NCBI GenBank assembly: GCA_902492455.1
Contig: CABULH010000014.1
Coordinates: 33,233-97,232 of the forward strand
Source of the DNA: an uncultured Oscillospiraceae bacterium
Lineage (GTDB): Bacteria > Bacillota > Clostridia > Oscillospirales > Acutalibacteraceae
Direction: 5' to 3'
DNA length: 64,000 nucleotides
Positions 14,744-24,216 of this stretch are shown here, in pieces (positions within the stretch are counted from its first letter, which is position 1; each line of letters starts with the position of its first letter). The position numbers and the translations under genes were made by a program. The notes under the pieces were generated by a model, which saw nothing but the letters and a program-made list of their open reading frames with translations, had not been told where the DNA came from and did no database searches.

Positions 14744-17089
14744 ATGGATCACAAGGCCCAATGGATTTGGCGGCAGAAAAAAGCAGCGGACATATCGGAA
14801 TATATGCTTTTTCGCAAAACGGTGGTTTACAGCCGGCTTCCGCTTCAAGTAAACATCACCGTGACGGCGGACAGCTGCTTTATCCTTTATGTGAACGGTC
14901 AACGGATACTGCGGGGCCCAGCCAAAAGCGATCTTTCCCTCCGATATACGGATACCGTGGAGTTGACGCCCTATCTTCAAATTGGTGAAAATGTACTGGC
15001 GGCGGAGGTTATTCATTATCCGGGCAACCGGCATTTGGCGAACGAATTCAAAGCAGGCCCCACGGCCCAAGTGTCCTCGATGCAGGGGGGGCTGCTGATC
15101 TACGGCGATCCCGATTGGCAGACCGATGAAACCTACCGCTGCTTGCCTCTGGAGGCTTACGCTTTCACGCCGGTGGATGATACCGATCTGATGTATATGG
15201 GACATTTCGAAGCGGTGAACGGCGCCCTCTATCCCACAGGCTGGAAGGATCCGGGATTCCTGGATGCAGACTGGCAGCCGGCGGTGCCAGTGGCGGTGAA
15301 CGCGCCCTATATCATGGGCGGACTGGCAAATGTTTGGCAGGTGGAACCCGACCCCATTCCGCTGCCCTATGAGGAAGCCGTCGCCCTGCGCAGGATTACC
15401 CGCTGCGCACCGGAAATTGCAGACCGGGCGGAAGCCTTTCTCAGCGGCGGATGGCTGGAGCTGTCCGCCCGGGAAAACGCCTGGCTGGAATTGGACGCGG
15501 GGGAATACCGCACCGCTTTCCCGGAATGGGAAATCCAGGGCGGCCGGGAGGCGGAAATTCACTTTTTGTATGCGGAGAGCTACGGCTTTGACCGGGACGG
15601 AGAATACATAAAGGAAAAGCGGGATGACTGCTGCCGGCAGGGCAGCTATTTAAAAGGCGGTGAGGATGTCTACTTCGCCGATGGACGAAGTCAGCAGTAC
15701 GCCCCTTTTCACTATCGCGCTTTTCGATTCATTCGGCTGGAAATCCGGGGAGGGGAGGAGCCTCTCCGGCTGCGGCTGAAGGCACTGCGGCAAACAGGGT
15801 ATCCCTTGGCCGTTCAGTCCCGCTTTCATTGCGGCAAAGAACCGCTGGATCAGATCTGGGAGGTCAGCCTGCGGACGCTGAAAAGCTGCATGTATGATAC
15901 CTATATGGATTGTCCCTATTACGAGCGGATGCAGTACCTGCTGGACACCCGGCTGGAAGCCTTGTACGGGTACGCAGTTTCCCGGGATGACCGGCTGGCC
16001 CGCAAGGCGCTGCGGGATTTCTACAATACCCAGCTGCCCAACGGCTTGATGCCCTGTCACTCGCCCTCCAATATTCTGCAGATCATCCCCACCTTTACCT
16101 TTTACTGGATCATGATGCTGGGAGACCATTATCTATATTTCGGGGATAAGAACCTGATTGAAAGCTACTATCCCGGTGTAGAAAAAGCGCTGGCCTATTT
16201 CACCGACCGATTGGACGACCGGGGACTGCTGTCGGATACGGGCTTCTGGCAGTTTGTGGACTGGACCCCGGAATGGAGCCGGGGAGTGCCGGTGAAGGAA
16301 CCCCACGAGGTGAATATTATCCACACATTGATGCTGGTATATGTCCTGCGGCTGGCGGCGGATCTGGCGGAAGTGACGGGCCGAAGCAGCTGCGCCGAGG
16401 GATATCACTGGCTGGCGGACAGAATCGACCAGGCGGTGAACCTATATGCTTATGACGAGATGAGGGGGCTGTACACCGATACCGTGGGCCGTCCCCAATG
16501 GAGCCAGCACGCTCAGATTTGGGCTGTGCTGTCCGGGGTAGCCGACGGAGAACGGGCCAAAACGGTGATGGTAGCGGCCATGGAAAATGAGGCTGTAGCC
16601 CAATGCTCCTTCTGTATGCAGTATTTCCTCTTCCGGGCGCTGGAGAAGGCGGGATTGTATGAGGTATCCCGCGTTCAGTGGCAGCTGTGGGAACAGATGC
16701 TGCGCCTGGGAGTGACTACCTGGCCGGAGGATCCGGTGACCTGGCGAAGCGACTGTCATGCCTGGAGCGCGGTGCCTTTGCAGGAGCTGATGACCCGGGG
16801 GGTGGGACTGCGGCCGGCAGAGCCAGGCTTCACCCGGGTACATATTGCACCGCGGATGTATTGGCTGGAGGAATGCGAGGGCAGCTGTATGACCCCTTAT
16901 GGCCGGATATCGGTGGCGTGGGAAATCCGGAGGGGGGAGCTGACGGTGAAGGTGGATGCGGAGCAGCCGGTACCGGTGTGCTGGGAGTTGATCGACGGGC
17001 AGCGGATGGAAGAAACCATCTCCGGCAGGGTGATCCGGTCGGTGCTGCTGGAGCCTGAAAAGGCCGTGGCCGCTGTCAAACCCGACTGA
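14744..17089 (+). CDS. Alpha-L-rhamnosidase-like glycoside hydrolase (GH78-like), cytosolic
   Basis: 781 residues, no signal peptide. The N-terminal half holds two beta-sandwich modules; the catalytic (alpha/alpha)6 barrel runs from about 360 to 690. DCPYYERMQYLLDTR matches the GH78 hallmark DCPxRER, containing the likely general acid region, and the late TWPEDPVTWRSDCHAWSA block carries the usual barrel-closing residues; the C-terminal beta domain follows. The enzyme should remove terminal rhamnose (or a related deoxysugar) from imported oligosaccharides. It is 14 bases convergent with the AraC gene. GH78 relatives with other specificities exist, so the substrate is tentative. Confidence 0.87.
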   Translation: MDHKAQWIWRQKKAADISEYMLFRKTVVYSRLPLQVNITVTADSCFILYVNGQRILRGPAKSDLSLRYTDTVELTPYLQIGENVLAAEVIHYPGNRHLANEFKAGPTAQVSSMQGGLLIYGDPDWQTDETYRCLPLEAYAFTPVDDTDLMYMGHFEAVNGALYPTGWKDPGFLDADWQPAVPVAVNAPYIMGGLANVWQVEPDPIPLPYEEAVALRRITRCAPEIADRAEAFLSGGWLELSARENAWLELDAGEYRTAFPEWEIQGGREAEIHFLYAESYGFDRDGEYIKEKRDDCCRQGSYLKGGEDVYFADGRSQQYAPFHYRAFRFIRLEIRGGEEPLRLRLKALRQTGYPLAVQSRFHCGKEPLDQIWEVSLRTLKSCMYDTYMDCPYYERMQYLLDTRLEALYGYAVSRDDRLARKALRDFYNTQLPNGLMPCHSPSNILQIIPTFTFYWIMMLGDHYLYFGDKNLIESYYPGVEKALAYFTDRLDDRGLLSDTGFWQFVDWTPEWSRGVPVKEPHEVNIIHTLMLVYVLRLAADLAEVTGRSSCAEGYHWLADRIDQAVNLYAYDEMRGLYTDTVGRPQWSQHAQIWAVLSGVADGERAKTVMVAAMENEAVAQCSFCMQYFLFRALEKAGLYEVSRVQWQLWEQMLRLGVTTWPEDPVTWRSDCHAWSAVPLQELMTRGVGLRPAEPGFTRVHIAPRMYWLEECEGSCMTPYGRISVAWEIRRGELTVKVDAEQPVPVCWELIDGQRMEETISGRVIRSVLLEPEKAVAAVKPD

Positions 17090-17996
17090 TCTCCCGGTAT
17101 TCGTTGGGGGTGCAGCCGGTTTCCCGTTTAAATTGCTGACAAAAATACGCCACATTGCCGAAGCCGCTTTCCAGGGCTACCTCCGAAACCTTTTTGCTGG
17201 TGGCTGCCAGCAGGGATTTAGCGCATGCGATTCGCTGAGCCAGCAGATACTCGCTTAAGGAGACGCCCACCGTAGCCTTAAACCGCCGGGTAATGTGGCG
17301 GGTGCTGAAATGGGTCATTTCCGCTAGCTGTTCCAGGGTGATTCTCTGCTGATAGTGGGTGTCCAGATACCGCAGGATTTTGGCCACCAGCGTACGGTCT
17401 TCCTCCATCTCAGCGGTGGAGATCTCCCGCCGGTAACAGCGCAGCATCATGGTGAGGATGGCGGAAAAATAGAGCTGGATCATGGTGCTGTAGCCGGTTT
17501 CCTTACGGGAAAATTCTCCTTCGATCTTTTCCACCAGCCTGCAGATTTGCTCCAGCTCATCCGGGCTCAGCAGAATCTGCTGCAGGACGTTTTTCTGACG
17601 GACCGAGACGTAGGAGGACAGCTGGATGAAATCCTGGTAATTGAAATCATCCCAGCAAACGGCGTCGCTTTTCTGCACGACCGCCGGGCTGAAGAGGATA
17701 TTGATGATGCGGATGGATTCCCCTGGCTGAAAAGAGAAGGCGTGCTTTTCTCCCGGCGCCACGATGCAGGCGTTGCCCCGGGCCATGGAATAGGAAAATT
17801 CATCCATATCCGGCAGATACACCACATGGGTGCCGCTGCCGCCTACCACCACCGCGATCTCCAGAAAATCATGGGAGTGCAGGGGAGCGGGAGCTGTGGG
17901 GCTGTGCTCCCGGCGATAGATCCGCAGGGGGATCTTGGTGGAGCCAAAACCGTGTTCCCGGGTGTTGTACATCTCAAACTCATCCGATTTATACAA
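17076..17996 (-). CDS. AraC family transcriptional regulator of the glycan locus
   Basis: 306 residues. The N-terminal cupin-type sensor carries HSHDFLEIAVVVGGSG (sugar-binding His cluster) and PGEKHAF; the C-terminal 100 residues hold two helix-turn-helix motifs (LEQLAEMTHFSTRHITRRFK and VSEVALESGFGNVAYFCQQF) with the family ending RETGCTPNEYR. The start appears to be TTG 17996, after AAGGCGG; the first ATG, at 17972, lacks a site. It diverges from the 30-kb ABC/glycosidase operon and ends against the GH78-like gene, so it is placed to activate both when the sugar is present. Confidence 0.93.
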   Translation of the reverse strand: MYKSDEFEMYNTREHGFGSTKIPLRIYRREHSPTAPAPLHSHDFLEIAVVVGGSGTHVVYLPDMDEFSYSMARGNACIVAPGEKHAFSFQPGESIRIINILFSPAVVQKSDAVCWDDFNYQDFIQLSSYVSVRQKNVLQQILLSPDELEQICRLVEKIEGEFSRKETGYSTMIQLYFSAILTMMLRCYRREISTAEMEEDRTLVAKILRYLDTHYQQRITLEQLAEMTHFSTRHITRRFKATVGVSLSEYLLAQRIACAKSLLAATSKKVSEVALESGFGNVAYFCQQFKRETGCTPNEYREISRV

Positions 17997-18128
17997 ATCT
18001 ACCGCCTTCTTTCAAAACCCCATATATTGCCGAAAAATATCGGTTTTAACTCTGCTATTATATTGTTATACTCCATAATTTTTGGTTCGTCAATCATGTA
18101 AAACCAGGGAAAGGAGATGAGGCTGCCC

Positions 18129-19028
18129 ATGAAAAGGAGATCGTCCAGTTTTGAACGGAAGCGCGCCCGGGCCGGACTGTTCTTTGTGGCCCCGTTTATT
18201 CTGGGACTGGCTCTGTTTTTCGTCAAGCCGCTCATCGATACGGTGAGGTACAGCTTTTGTACCCTGCAGGTCAACTATGAAACCGGATTCCAAACCACTT
18301 TTGAGGGGCTGCGGTATTATCGGCAGATGTTTTTATCCGATCCGGATTTTCTGCTGAATATCCAGTCGGTGCTCACCAAGCTGCTGGTGCGGGTGCCCAC
18401 CGTTATCGTATTCAGCATCTTTGCCGCGCTGCTGCTCAACCGGGAATTCCGAGGGCGCCTGTTTTTCCGGGCGGTGTTCTTCCTGCCGGTGGTGGTGATG
18501 TCCGGGGCGGTGGCGAGTCTGGTGCGTTCGGATTCCACAGCCATGTCCATGATGGGCAGCACCTCCGGCGGCATGGCTGCACTGGATATGACGGTGCTGA
18601 ATGATCTGCTGTCCAGCACCTCCCTGGGAGAAGGATTCTCCAGCTTCCTTTCCACCGCCGTGAGCAGCGTGGTGGATATCAGCTGGGTGTCCGGGGTGCA
18701 GATTCTTCTCTGTCTGGCGGGGCTGCAAAGCATCTCCCCGTCCTTGTATGAAGCGGCCAAAATGGAGGGCGCTTCCTCCTGGTCGGAGTTTTGGAAAATC
18801 ACCTTTCCCATGTGTATGCCCATACTTTTTCTGGTGGTGATCTACACCATTATCGATTCCTTCACCGACCCGGATAATGCCGTTATCAAAATGATATCCA
18901 CCCAGGCATTTTCCAATTTTCAGTATTCTTACGCATCGGCGGTGGCCGTGGTCTATTCCCTGGCCGTGCTGATTCTGATTGTGCTGGTGACCCTGCTGAT
19001 CGGCCGCCGGACTATTCTCGACCGGTGA
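18129..19028 (+). CDS. Carbohydrate ABC transporter permease, first set (MalF/UgpA-like)
   Basis: 299 residues with six predicted membrane helices and a positively charged N-terminus (MKRRSSSFERKRARAG). The coupling loop EAAKMEGASSWSEFWKITFP is the EAAxxxGA-x9-P motif that docks on the ATPase. ATG 18117 has no space for its AAAGGAG site, so ATG 18129 is preferred. It is the first gene of the long operon, 13 bases before its partner permease. No ATPase gene is present in the locus, which is usual for CUT1 systems sharing MsmX-type ATPases. Confidence 0.92.
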   Translation: MKRRSSSFERKRARAGLFFVAPFILGLALFFVKPLIDTVRYSFCTLQVNYETGFQTTFEGLRYYRQMFLSDPDFLLNIQSVLTKLLVRVPTVIVFSIFAALLLNREFRGRLFFRAVFFLPVVVMSGAVASLVRSDSTAMSMMGSTSGGMAALDMTVLNDLLSSTSLGEGFSSFLSTAVSSVVDISWVSGVQILLCLAGLQSISPSLYEAAKMEGASSWSEFWKITFPMCMPILFLVVIYTIIDSFTDPDNAVIKMISTQAFSNFQYSYASAVAVVYSLAVLILIVLVTLLIGRRTILDR

Positions 19029-19041
19029 AAGGAGAGGGCCT

Positions 19042-20031
19042 ATGAAAGTCAGAGAGCTTTGGCGGCAGCGGCAACGGTACGACCGGCGGGCGCTGCTGCG
19101 GATCGCGGGAACCAAAAGCGTTCGGGGCGCAACCGGTCTCCTTTCCTACCTGTATCTTATCGGCATCAGCTTTGTTATCCTCTATCCCATCCTGTATATG
19201 CTCAGCATGGCCTTCCGGCCTTCGGAGCAGGTCAACGACCTTAATGTGGTGTGGATTCCCACCCGGCTGACCCTGGATAATATCGTCGGCGTCTGGCAGA
19301 ACTTTGATTTCGGCACCCTGCTGAAGAATTCCGCCATGCTCAGCCTGGGCTGCGCGCTGCTGTCGGTGGTATCCTGCTGTGTCATCGGCTACGGCTTCGC
19401 CCGGTTCCGGTTTCCGGGCAAGACATTGCTGCTGATTCTGCTGGTGCTGACCCTGATCCTGCCCATGCAGATCGTGTCCATTCCCAATTTCCTGATGTTT
19501 TCCGATTTCGATCCTTTGGGGCTGGTGTCCTTGGTCCGGGTGATAAGCGGTTTGCATATCCGGATCAATATCTTTGATAATCCCCTCAACTGTTATCTGC
19601 CCGCGGCCATGGGAGTAGGCCTGAAAAACGGACTCTATATCCTGATCTTCATGCAGTTTTTCAAGGGACTGCCCAAGGAGATCGAGGAGGCGGCCTATGT
19701 GGACGGCTGCGGATTCTTCAAAACCATGCTGCGGGTGATGCTGCCCAACGCCCGGCCCGCCGTAGTAGTGGTGCTGCTGTTCGCCATCGTCTGGTATTGG
19801 AACGACACCTCTCTGGTCTCCCTGTACTTCGACCAGTTCATGACCGTATCCAGCGAGCTGCTGCGGATCTCCACCGACGCCAGCGCGCTGCTGGGCGCCA
19901 CGCTGGCCACCGATATCGTCACCTGGGTCCAGGCGGGGGTGGCGCTGTCAATCTTCCCTATGATCCTGCTGTATTTGTTCTGTCAGAAGAGTTTTGTGGA
20001 AAGTATCGCCAGTACGGGACTGGTGGGCTGA
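19042..20031 (+). CDS. Carbohydrate ABC transporter permease, first set (MalG/UgpE-like)
   Basis: 329 residues, six predicted membrane helices, with the coupling motif EEAAYVDGCGFFKTMLRVML in the MalG position. It is slightly longer than usual (about 280) because of a basic N-terminal extension and a longer periplasmic-side loop (VRVISGLHIRINIFDNPLN) after the fourth helix region. AAAGGAG precedes ATG 19042. It pairs with the preceding permease; the likely binding protein is the lipoprotein at 26455, though genes for surface and enzyme proteins intervene. Confidence 0.92.
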   Translation: MKVRELWRQRQRYDRRALLRIAGTKSVRGATGLLSYLYLIGISFVILYPILYMLSMAFRPSEQVNDLNVVWIPTRLTLDNIVGVWQNFDFGTLLKNSAMLSLGCALLSVVSCCVIGYGFARFRFPGKTLLLILLVLTLILPMQIVSIPNFLMFSDFDPLGLVSLVRVISGLHIRINIFDNPLNCYLPAAMGVGLKNGLYILIFMQFFKGLPKEIEEAAYVDGCGFFKTMLRVMLPNARPAVVVVLLFAIVWYWNDTSLVSLYFDQFMTVSSELLRISTDASALLGATLATDIVTWVQAGVALSIFPMILLYLFCQKSFVESIASTGLVG

Positions 20032-20112
20032 TGAACCCGAGGAAAGGAGGAAATCCCGAAGCAACCCATGCAGCCAAATGGAAACCCATTTATCGATAGG
20101 AGGAGTTTGAAG

Positions 20113-21222
20113 ATGAAAAAACTGTTGTCCGCTGCAGCCGCGCTGCTGATGCTGGGTGGAATGTGTGCCCTGCCGGCTTCCGCTGCTGCGCCGTCCCTGT
20201 CCAAGTGGCATGCGATTCAGGACGAAGGGGCGCCGAACCGCACCATTGCCAAGGCGGAAAAAGGGCGCATCACCGTCACCAGCAATTTCCAGTCCGATAA
20301 AGAACCCGGCGGCTGTGCCGTCACCTGCGAGGAGCCGGTGGATCTCTCCCACTTTGAGATCACCTTCTCCCTGGATCAGTACACCAAGTGTGCCGATCAG
20401 TATTTGGCCATCGGTTTTTCTTCCGCCCCCAACACCACTTCCTTGTATGCCGATACGGAGCACCCCGGCTTTATGCTGCTGCTGCGGCCCACCGATGAGC
20501 CCAATGAGATTTCCTGCGGGGAAGGCCTGCTCAATAACTGGGATGAAAACCGGAAAAAGATCCGTGTGGGAAAATCCTCCTTTGCTCCCGGTTCCTACTT
20601 TGAAGGCACAGTGGAGGCGTCCTGGACCAACGTCAAATTGGCAGTCAAACGCAACAGCGCCAACGACGGATACGATGTGTATATCAATGACAAGAGAGTC
20701 AACAATCAGAACAAATGGGCCTTTGTCGATGACATCGCCGCGGCGACCGGGGGCAAGTGGTATCTGCAGGTAGCATATAAGGACGGCAACTACGCTCCCG
20801 CCTCTTTTACCATTAAAACGATCAACGGCGATGCGGCGGTGGATAAGTCGGCTTCCGGCAACGTATCCGGCTCTTACGGTTCCACCTCCGCCGATCCCAC
20901 AACTCCTGCCCCGGATTCTTCCGTTCCGGCTACCCCAGACGATCCTTCCGCCCCTGATTCCCAGCCCTCCAGTGATCCGGACGAGAGTTCTGATCCCGCA
21001 TCCGCCGATCCCAGCAGTCCCGGAAATGTGAACTCCAGCGATGCTTCCGAGCCGGCCACCTCGGATACCCAAACAGCGCCTGTGGACAGCAGTCAAGCGG
21101 CACCCGGCGGTTTGAGCGGCGGCATCATCGCCCTGATTGTGGCGGGCGTTGTGGTGGTGCTGGCCGGTGCGGGCGCAGCGGTATACTTCCTAGTGATTAA
21201 GAAGAAGAAAACAGCCGAATAA
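20113..21222 (+). CDS. Membrane-anchored extracellular beta-sandwich protein
   Basis: 369 residues: a Sec signal peptide (cleavage after ASA, near residue 24), a domain of about 210 residues rich in beta-strand patterns (possible carbohydrate-binding jelly roll), a long Ser/Pro/Asp/Thr-rich linker (about 245-330), and a C-terminal membrane helix followed by KKKKTAE. The topology is an extracellular head on a flexible stalk. ATG 20113 follows AGGAGGAG. Being third in the glycan operon, it may present or bind the polysaccharide at the cell surface. I do not recognise the head domain's family. Confidence 0.8.
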   Translation: MKKLLSAAAALLMLGGMCALPASAAAPSLSKWHAIQDEGAPNRTIAKAEKGRITVTSNFQSDKEPGGCAVTCEEPVDLSHFEITFSLDQYTKCADQYLAIGFSSAPNTTSLYADTEHPGFMLLLRPTDEPNEISCGEGLLNNWDENRKKIRVGKSSFAPGSYFEGTVEASWTNVKLAVKRNSANDGYDVYINDKRVNNQNKWAFVDDIAAATGGKWYLQVAYKDGNYAPASFTIKTINGDAAVDKSASGNVSGSYGSTSADPTTPAPDSSVPATPDDPSAPDSQPSSDPDESSDPASADPSSPGNVNSSDASEPATSDTQTAPVDSSQAAPGGLSGGIIALIVAGVVVVLAGAGAAVYFLVIKKKKTAE

Positions 21223-21274
21223 AGGACTCCGCAGATCCCAACGGGTCTGAAAAAAATAGAAGAGAGGGAAAAAC

Positions 21275-24100
21275 ATGAAAAAGTTTCTGGCTATGGCCAG
21301 CGCGGTCCTGCTGCTGGCCGGTTCCCTGCTGATGCCGGCATCGGCTGATCCTGCCGGAACCCGGGACGATTGGGTCACCGGTGAAACAGCCGGCGCCACC
21401 TTTAATCCCAACGGCACCATCACCGCCCAGGGGAACGGCGCTTATCTGGGATTAAACAAAAAGGTTGATCTCACCGCCAATAACCTGGATGTCTCCTGGA
21501 CCCTGCGGCTGGACAACGTTTCTCAAGCCGCCAACGCGGACGCGGATAACTTCTGCCTCTACCTGTCCGATTCCTTGGGCAGCGCCATCCCCAGTTCAGA
21601 AGCCGGCGGCCATGTCTTCCGGGCGCGCTTCTTTATCAATAACGATGGCAAAGCGGTGTATTCCGAAGCGATTGTCGACGGCACGGTCTGCATGCCCTAC
21701 GGCGGAACGGACACGGCCCTGAAAAACACCAATGAGCTGACCCTTCGCCTCACCGGCGACGGAACCACCGTTCAGCTGTATATCAACGATCAGGCGGTTT
21801 ATTATGGCGGCACGCCCGACGCGGTGAAAAACGCCCTGCTCCAGAATTACAGCGGCGGAGCCTACCTATCCCTGAGCCTGGCGGGCGCGGATACCAAGAT
21901 CACGGTGCTTAAGGTCAATGGACAGACTCCCTTGGAGCCGGAAACGGAAGAGGAGAAACCGGCTTGGATTACCAGTGACGGCGTGACGGTGGACAAAGCG
22001 GCGGGCACCTTCTCCATGAATGCCGTGGAGTACGCGATCCGCACCGAAAAGATTGATTTCACAGCGGCCGACCTGGATGTATCGGTGACGCTTAAAACCA
22101 GCTTCGGCAATGCCAACCAGTTTATTAGCCTGTATTTTTCTCAAGACCTACCCGCCGGCAAACCGGAAGGAGAAAAGGTAGCCCATATCCGATTTGGATG
22201 GGATAACGGCAAATTCGCTCTTAACCACGCCTGGCTGGGAGCGCAGGCCATCGGCGCCTACTGCGGAGGCTATGTGGATCACACCGACGATACCCTCTAT
22301 ACCATCCGGTTTAAACGCGTAGACGGCATGATCAGAATGTATCTCAACGATACCTTAATCTATGGTAATGCAGGAAACACGGACAAAACGGTCAGCGATT
22401 TTATCAACGGCCTGGGGACAGGGTACCTCACCATCGGTACCAATTCCTTTGACGGCGGCTTCACCACTCAGGTACTTCAGGTCAACGGCAAACCGCCTAT
22501 GGTGCCGCCGGCTGTCATCAATATCGAAATGGCCGCCGTTCCCACCAAAACGATTTATGAATACGGAGAAGACCTATCGGTGGACGGCGGCAGCGTGAAG
22601 CTGCTGTATGACGATGGAACAGACAAAACCATCCCTCTCACCGCAGCCATGGTTTCGGGTTATTCCTCCACCACTGCCGGGGAGCAGACCCTGACGGTTA
22701 CCTGTGAAGATAAGACCACCTCTTTCCGGGTGACGGTCAAGGAAAGACCGGCGGCCACGGTCACCGGCATCACGATGAAAGCCAACCCCGCCAAAACCAC
22801 CTATGCCTGCGGCGAGGAGCTGGATCTTACCGGCGCACAGATTGAGGTTTCCTATAGCTATGGCGATCCCCGAACGCTGGATGTGGGCGCATCCATGGTT
22901 TCAGGCTACGACAAGGCCGTTGTGGGGAGGCAAACCATCACGGTCGCCTATGATGGAAAAACAACCACCTTTGAAGTGGTTGTGCAGCCCGCCGCAGTCA
23001 CCGGCATCGCAATGAAAACTCTTCCGGTAAAAACGACTTATCAAAAGGGCGAGGAGTTGGATCTCACCGGCGCGCAGATCGAGGTTTCCTACAGCTATGG
23101 TGATCCCCAAACAGTGGAAGTGACAGCGGATATGGTATCCGGTTATGATAAGAATACCGCCGGTAAGCAGACCATCACTGTTACTTATGAAGGGAAAACC
23201 GCCGTCTTCGACGTAGTCATTCCCCTGGATATAGAAGATAAGGACAAACTCACCAAAGAGGATTGGATCGTCGGGCCGGATCAGGACAGCAACGAAGGCC
23301 GGCTCACCACTACCGCTGTCTACAATCAGGACGGCAGCATCAAGGTATCCGGCGGCAGCGGCTCTAAAGGCGCCTATATCGGTCTCAACGAAAAAATCGA
23401 TCTGACGGCGGCCGATTTGGACGTCAGCTGGAAGATCCGTCTGGATCAGTTCCCCGTCGTGGATGAAGCGGACCAGGCCAACATCCAGTTTATCCTCTCC
23501 GATTCTCTTACCGGCTACAATCCCCTGTATGTGGATGAGGCCACGGCTTTCCGGGCGCGCATCTACCGTTCCTACGGGGATGAGTTCACCTTTCCGGAGG
23601 CCCTGTTCCACAATCCCAAGCAGGCTGGCACTCCCGGTGGGGCGCTGATGGCTTATGCCGGCCGCACGATTGATCTTGACGATGAGAACACCCCCACCTT
23701 CACCTTCCAGATTAAGCGGGTAGAAGGAAAAATCCGTTTCCTCATTGACGGCGAAACGCTGTATACCGCCGACGGCTATGATAAGGAAGACCGGCTGCCG
23801 GCCAAAATCAGCCAGGCTCTGGAAAAAGAATTTGCCGCCGGCGCGTATCTGTCCATCGCATGTGCCTCCAAGGCGGGAGAGCCGGTGTCCTTCACCATTC
23901 TGGAGGTCAACGGCGGCAAGGCCTGGGAGGGCGGTTCCGGCGGAGACATTTCTGATCCCGATGATCCCAATGGGCCGGATGATCCTGTCAAGCCACCTGC
24001 CACCGGCGTTGTGGTTCCCATGGCGCTTCTGACCGGGCTGGCGGCTTCCGGCGCGGCGGCAATGCTCTTCACCTCCCGCCGGAGGAAAAACCGCGGCTGA
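21275..24100 (+). CDS. Large surface protein with repeated beta-sandwich and Ig-like domains
   Basis: 941 residues: signal peptide (to about 25), two related beta-sandwich modules (about 30-215 and 230-410), three bacterial Ig-like (Big_3-type) repeats (about 412-645), a third copy of the first module (about 660-885), an Asp/Pro linker, and a C-terminal hydrophobic segment ending in RRRKNRG. The three large modules share the phrase KIDLTAADLDVSW or close variants. PPATG just before the hydrophobic segment resembles a sortase motif, but Leu is replaced. Likely a glycan-binding display protein co-expressed with the transporter. Confidence 0.83.
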   Translation: MKKFLAMASAVLLLAGSLLMPASADPAGTRDDWVTGETAGATFNPNGTITAQGNGAYLGLNKKVDLTANNLDVSWTLRLDNVSQAANADADNFCLYLSDSLGSAIPSSEAGGHVFRARFFINNDGKAVYSEAIVDGTVCMPYGGTDTALKNTNELTLRLTGDGTTVQLYINDQAVYYGGTPDAVKNALLQNYSGGAYLSLSLAGADTKITVLKVNGQTPLEPETEEEKPAWITSDGVTVDKAAGTFSMNAVEYAIRTEKIDFTAADLDVSVTLKTSFGNANQFISLYFSQDLPAGKPEGEKVAHIRFGWDNGKFALNHAWLGAQAIGAYCGGYVDHTDDTLYTIRFKRVDGMIRMYLNDTLIYGNAGNTDKTVSDFINGLGTGYLTIGTNSFDGGFTTQVLQVNGKPPMVPPAVINIEMAAVPTKTIYEYGEDLSVDGGSVKLLYDDGTDKTIPLTAAMVSGYSSTTAGEQTLTVTCEDKTTSFRVTVKERPAATVTGITMKANPAKTTYACGEELDLTGAQIEVSYSYGDPRTLDVGASMVSGYDKAVVGRQTITVAYDGKTTTFEVVVQPAAVTGIAMKTLPVKTTYQKGEELDLTGAQIEVSYSYGDPQTVEVTADMVSGYDKNTAGKQTITVTYEGKTAVFDVVIPLDIEDKDKLTKEDWIVGPDQDSNEGRLTTTAVYNQDGSIKVSGGSGSKGAYIGLNEKIDLTAADLDVSWKIRLDQFPVVDEADQANIQFILSDSLTGYNPLYVDEATAFRARIYRSYGDEFTFPEALFHNPKQAGTPGGALMAYAGRTIDLDDENTPTFTFQIKRVEGKIRFLIDGETLYTADGYDKEDRLPAKISQALEKEFAAGAYLSIACASKAGEPVSFTILEVNGGKAWEGGSGGDISDPDDPNGPDDPVKPPATGVVVPMALLTGLAASGAAAMLFTSRRRKNRG
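22811..23108 (+). repeat. Tandem coding repeat of Ig-like modules
   Basis: The 61-base segments at 22811-22871 and 23048-23108 are nearly identical (a few silent changes), with a unit of 237 bases, one Ig-like module. They show recent duplication inside the surface protein and are a site for copy-number change. Confidence 0.8.
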
Positions 24101-24123
24101 CCCGCTCATCGTTTCCGCGCTGT

Positions 24124-24154
24124 CTCCCCGGGACGCCGCCGGCAGCCCGGGGAG
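24124..24154 (+). other. Intercistronic GC hairpin
   Basis: CTCCCCGGG and CCCGGGGAG form a nine-base stem with a 13-base loop and no T run, between the surface-protein gene and the GH42-like gene. It may protect or process the mRNA so that surface and enzyme genes are expressed at different levels. Confidence 0.5.
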
Positions 24155-24216
24155 GAGCCGGAACACAGGACGCGTGATTTCTCTATCAGACAACACCAAG
24201 GAAGGAAAGGTCCCAT

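Noticed and set aside
22811..23108. Direct repeats that might suggest a CRISPR-like array or mobile element
   Set aside because: They are in frame inside a coding sequence and match protein module boundaries.
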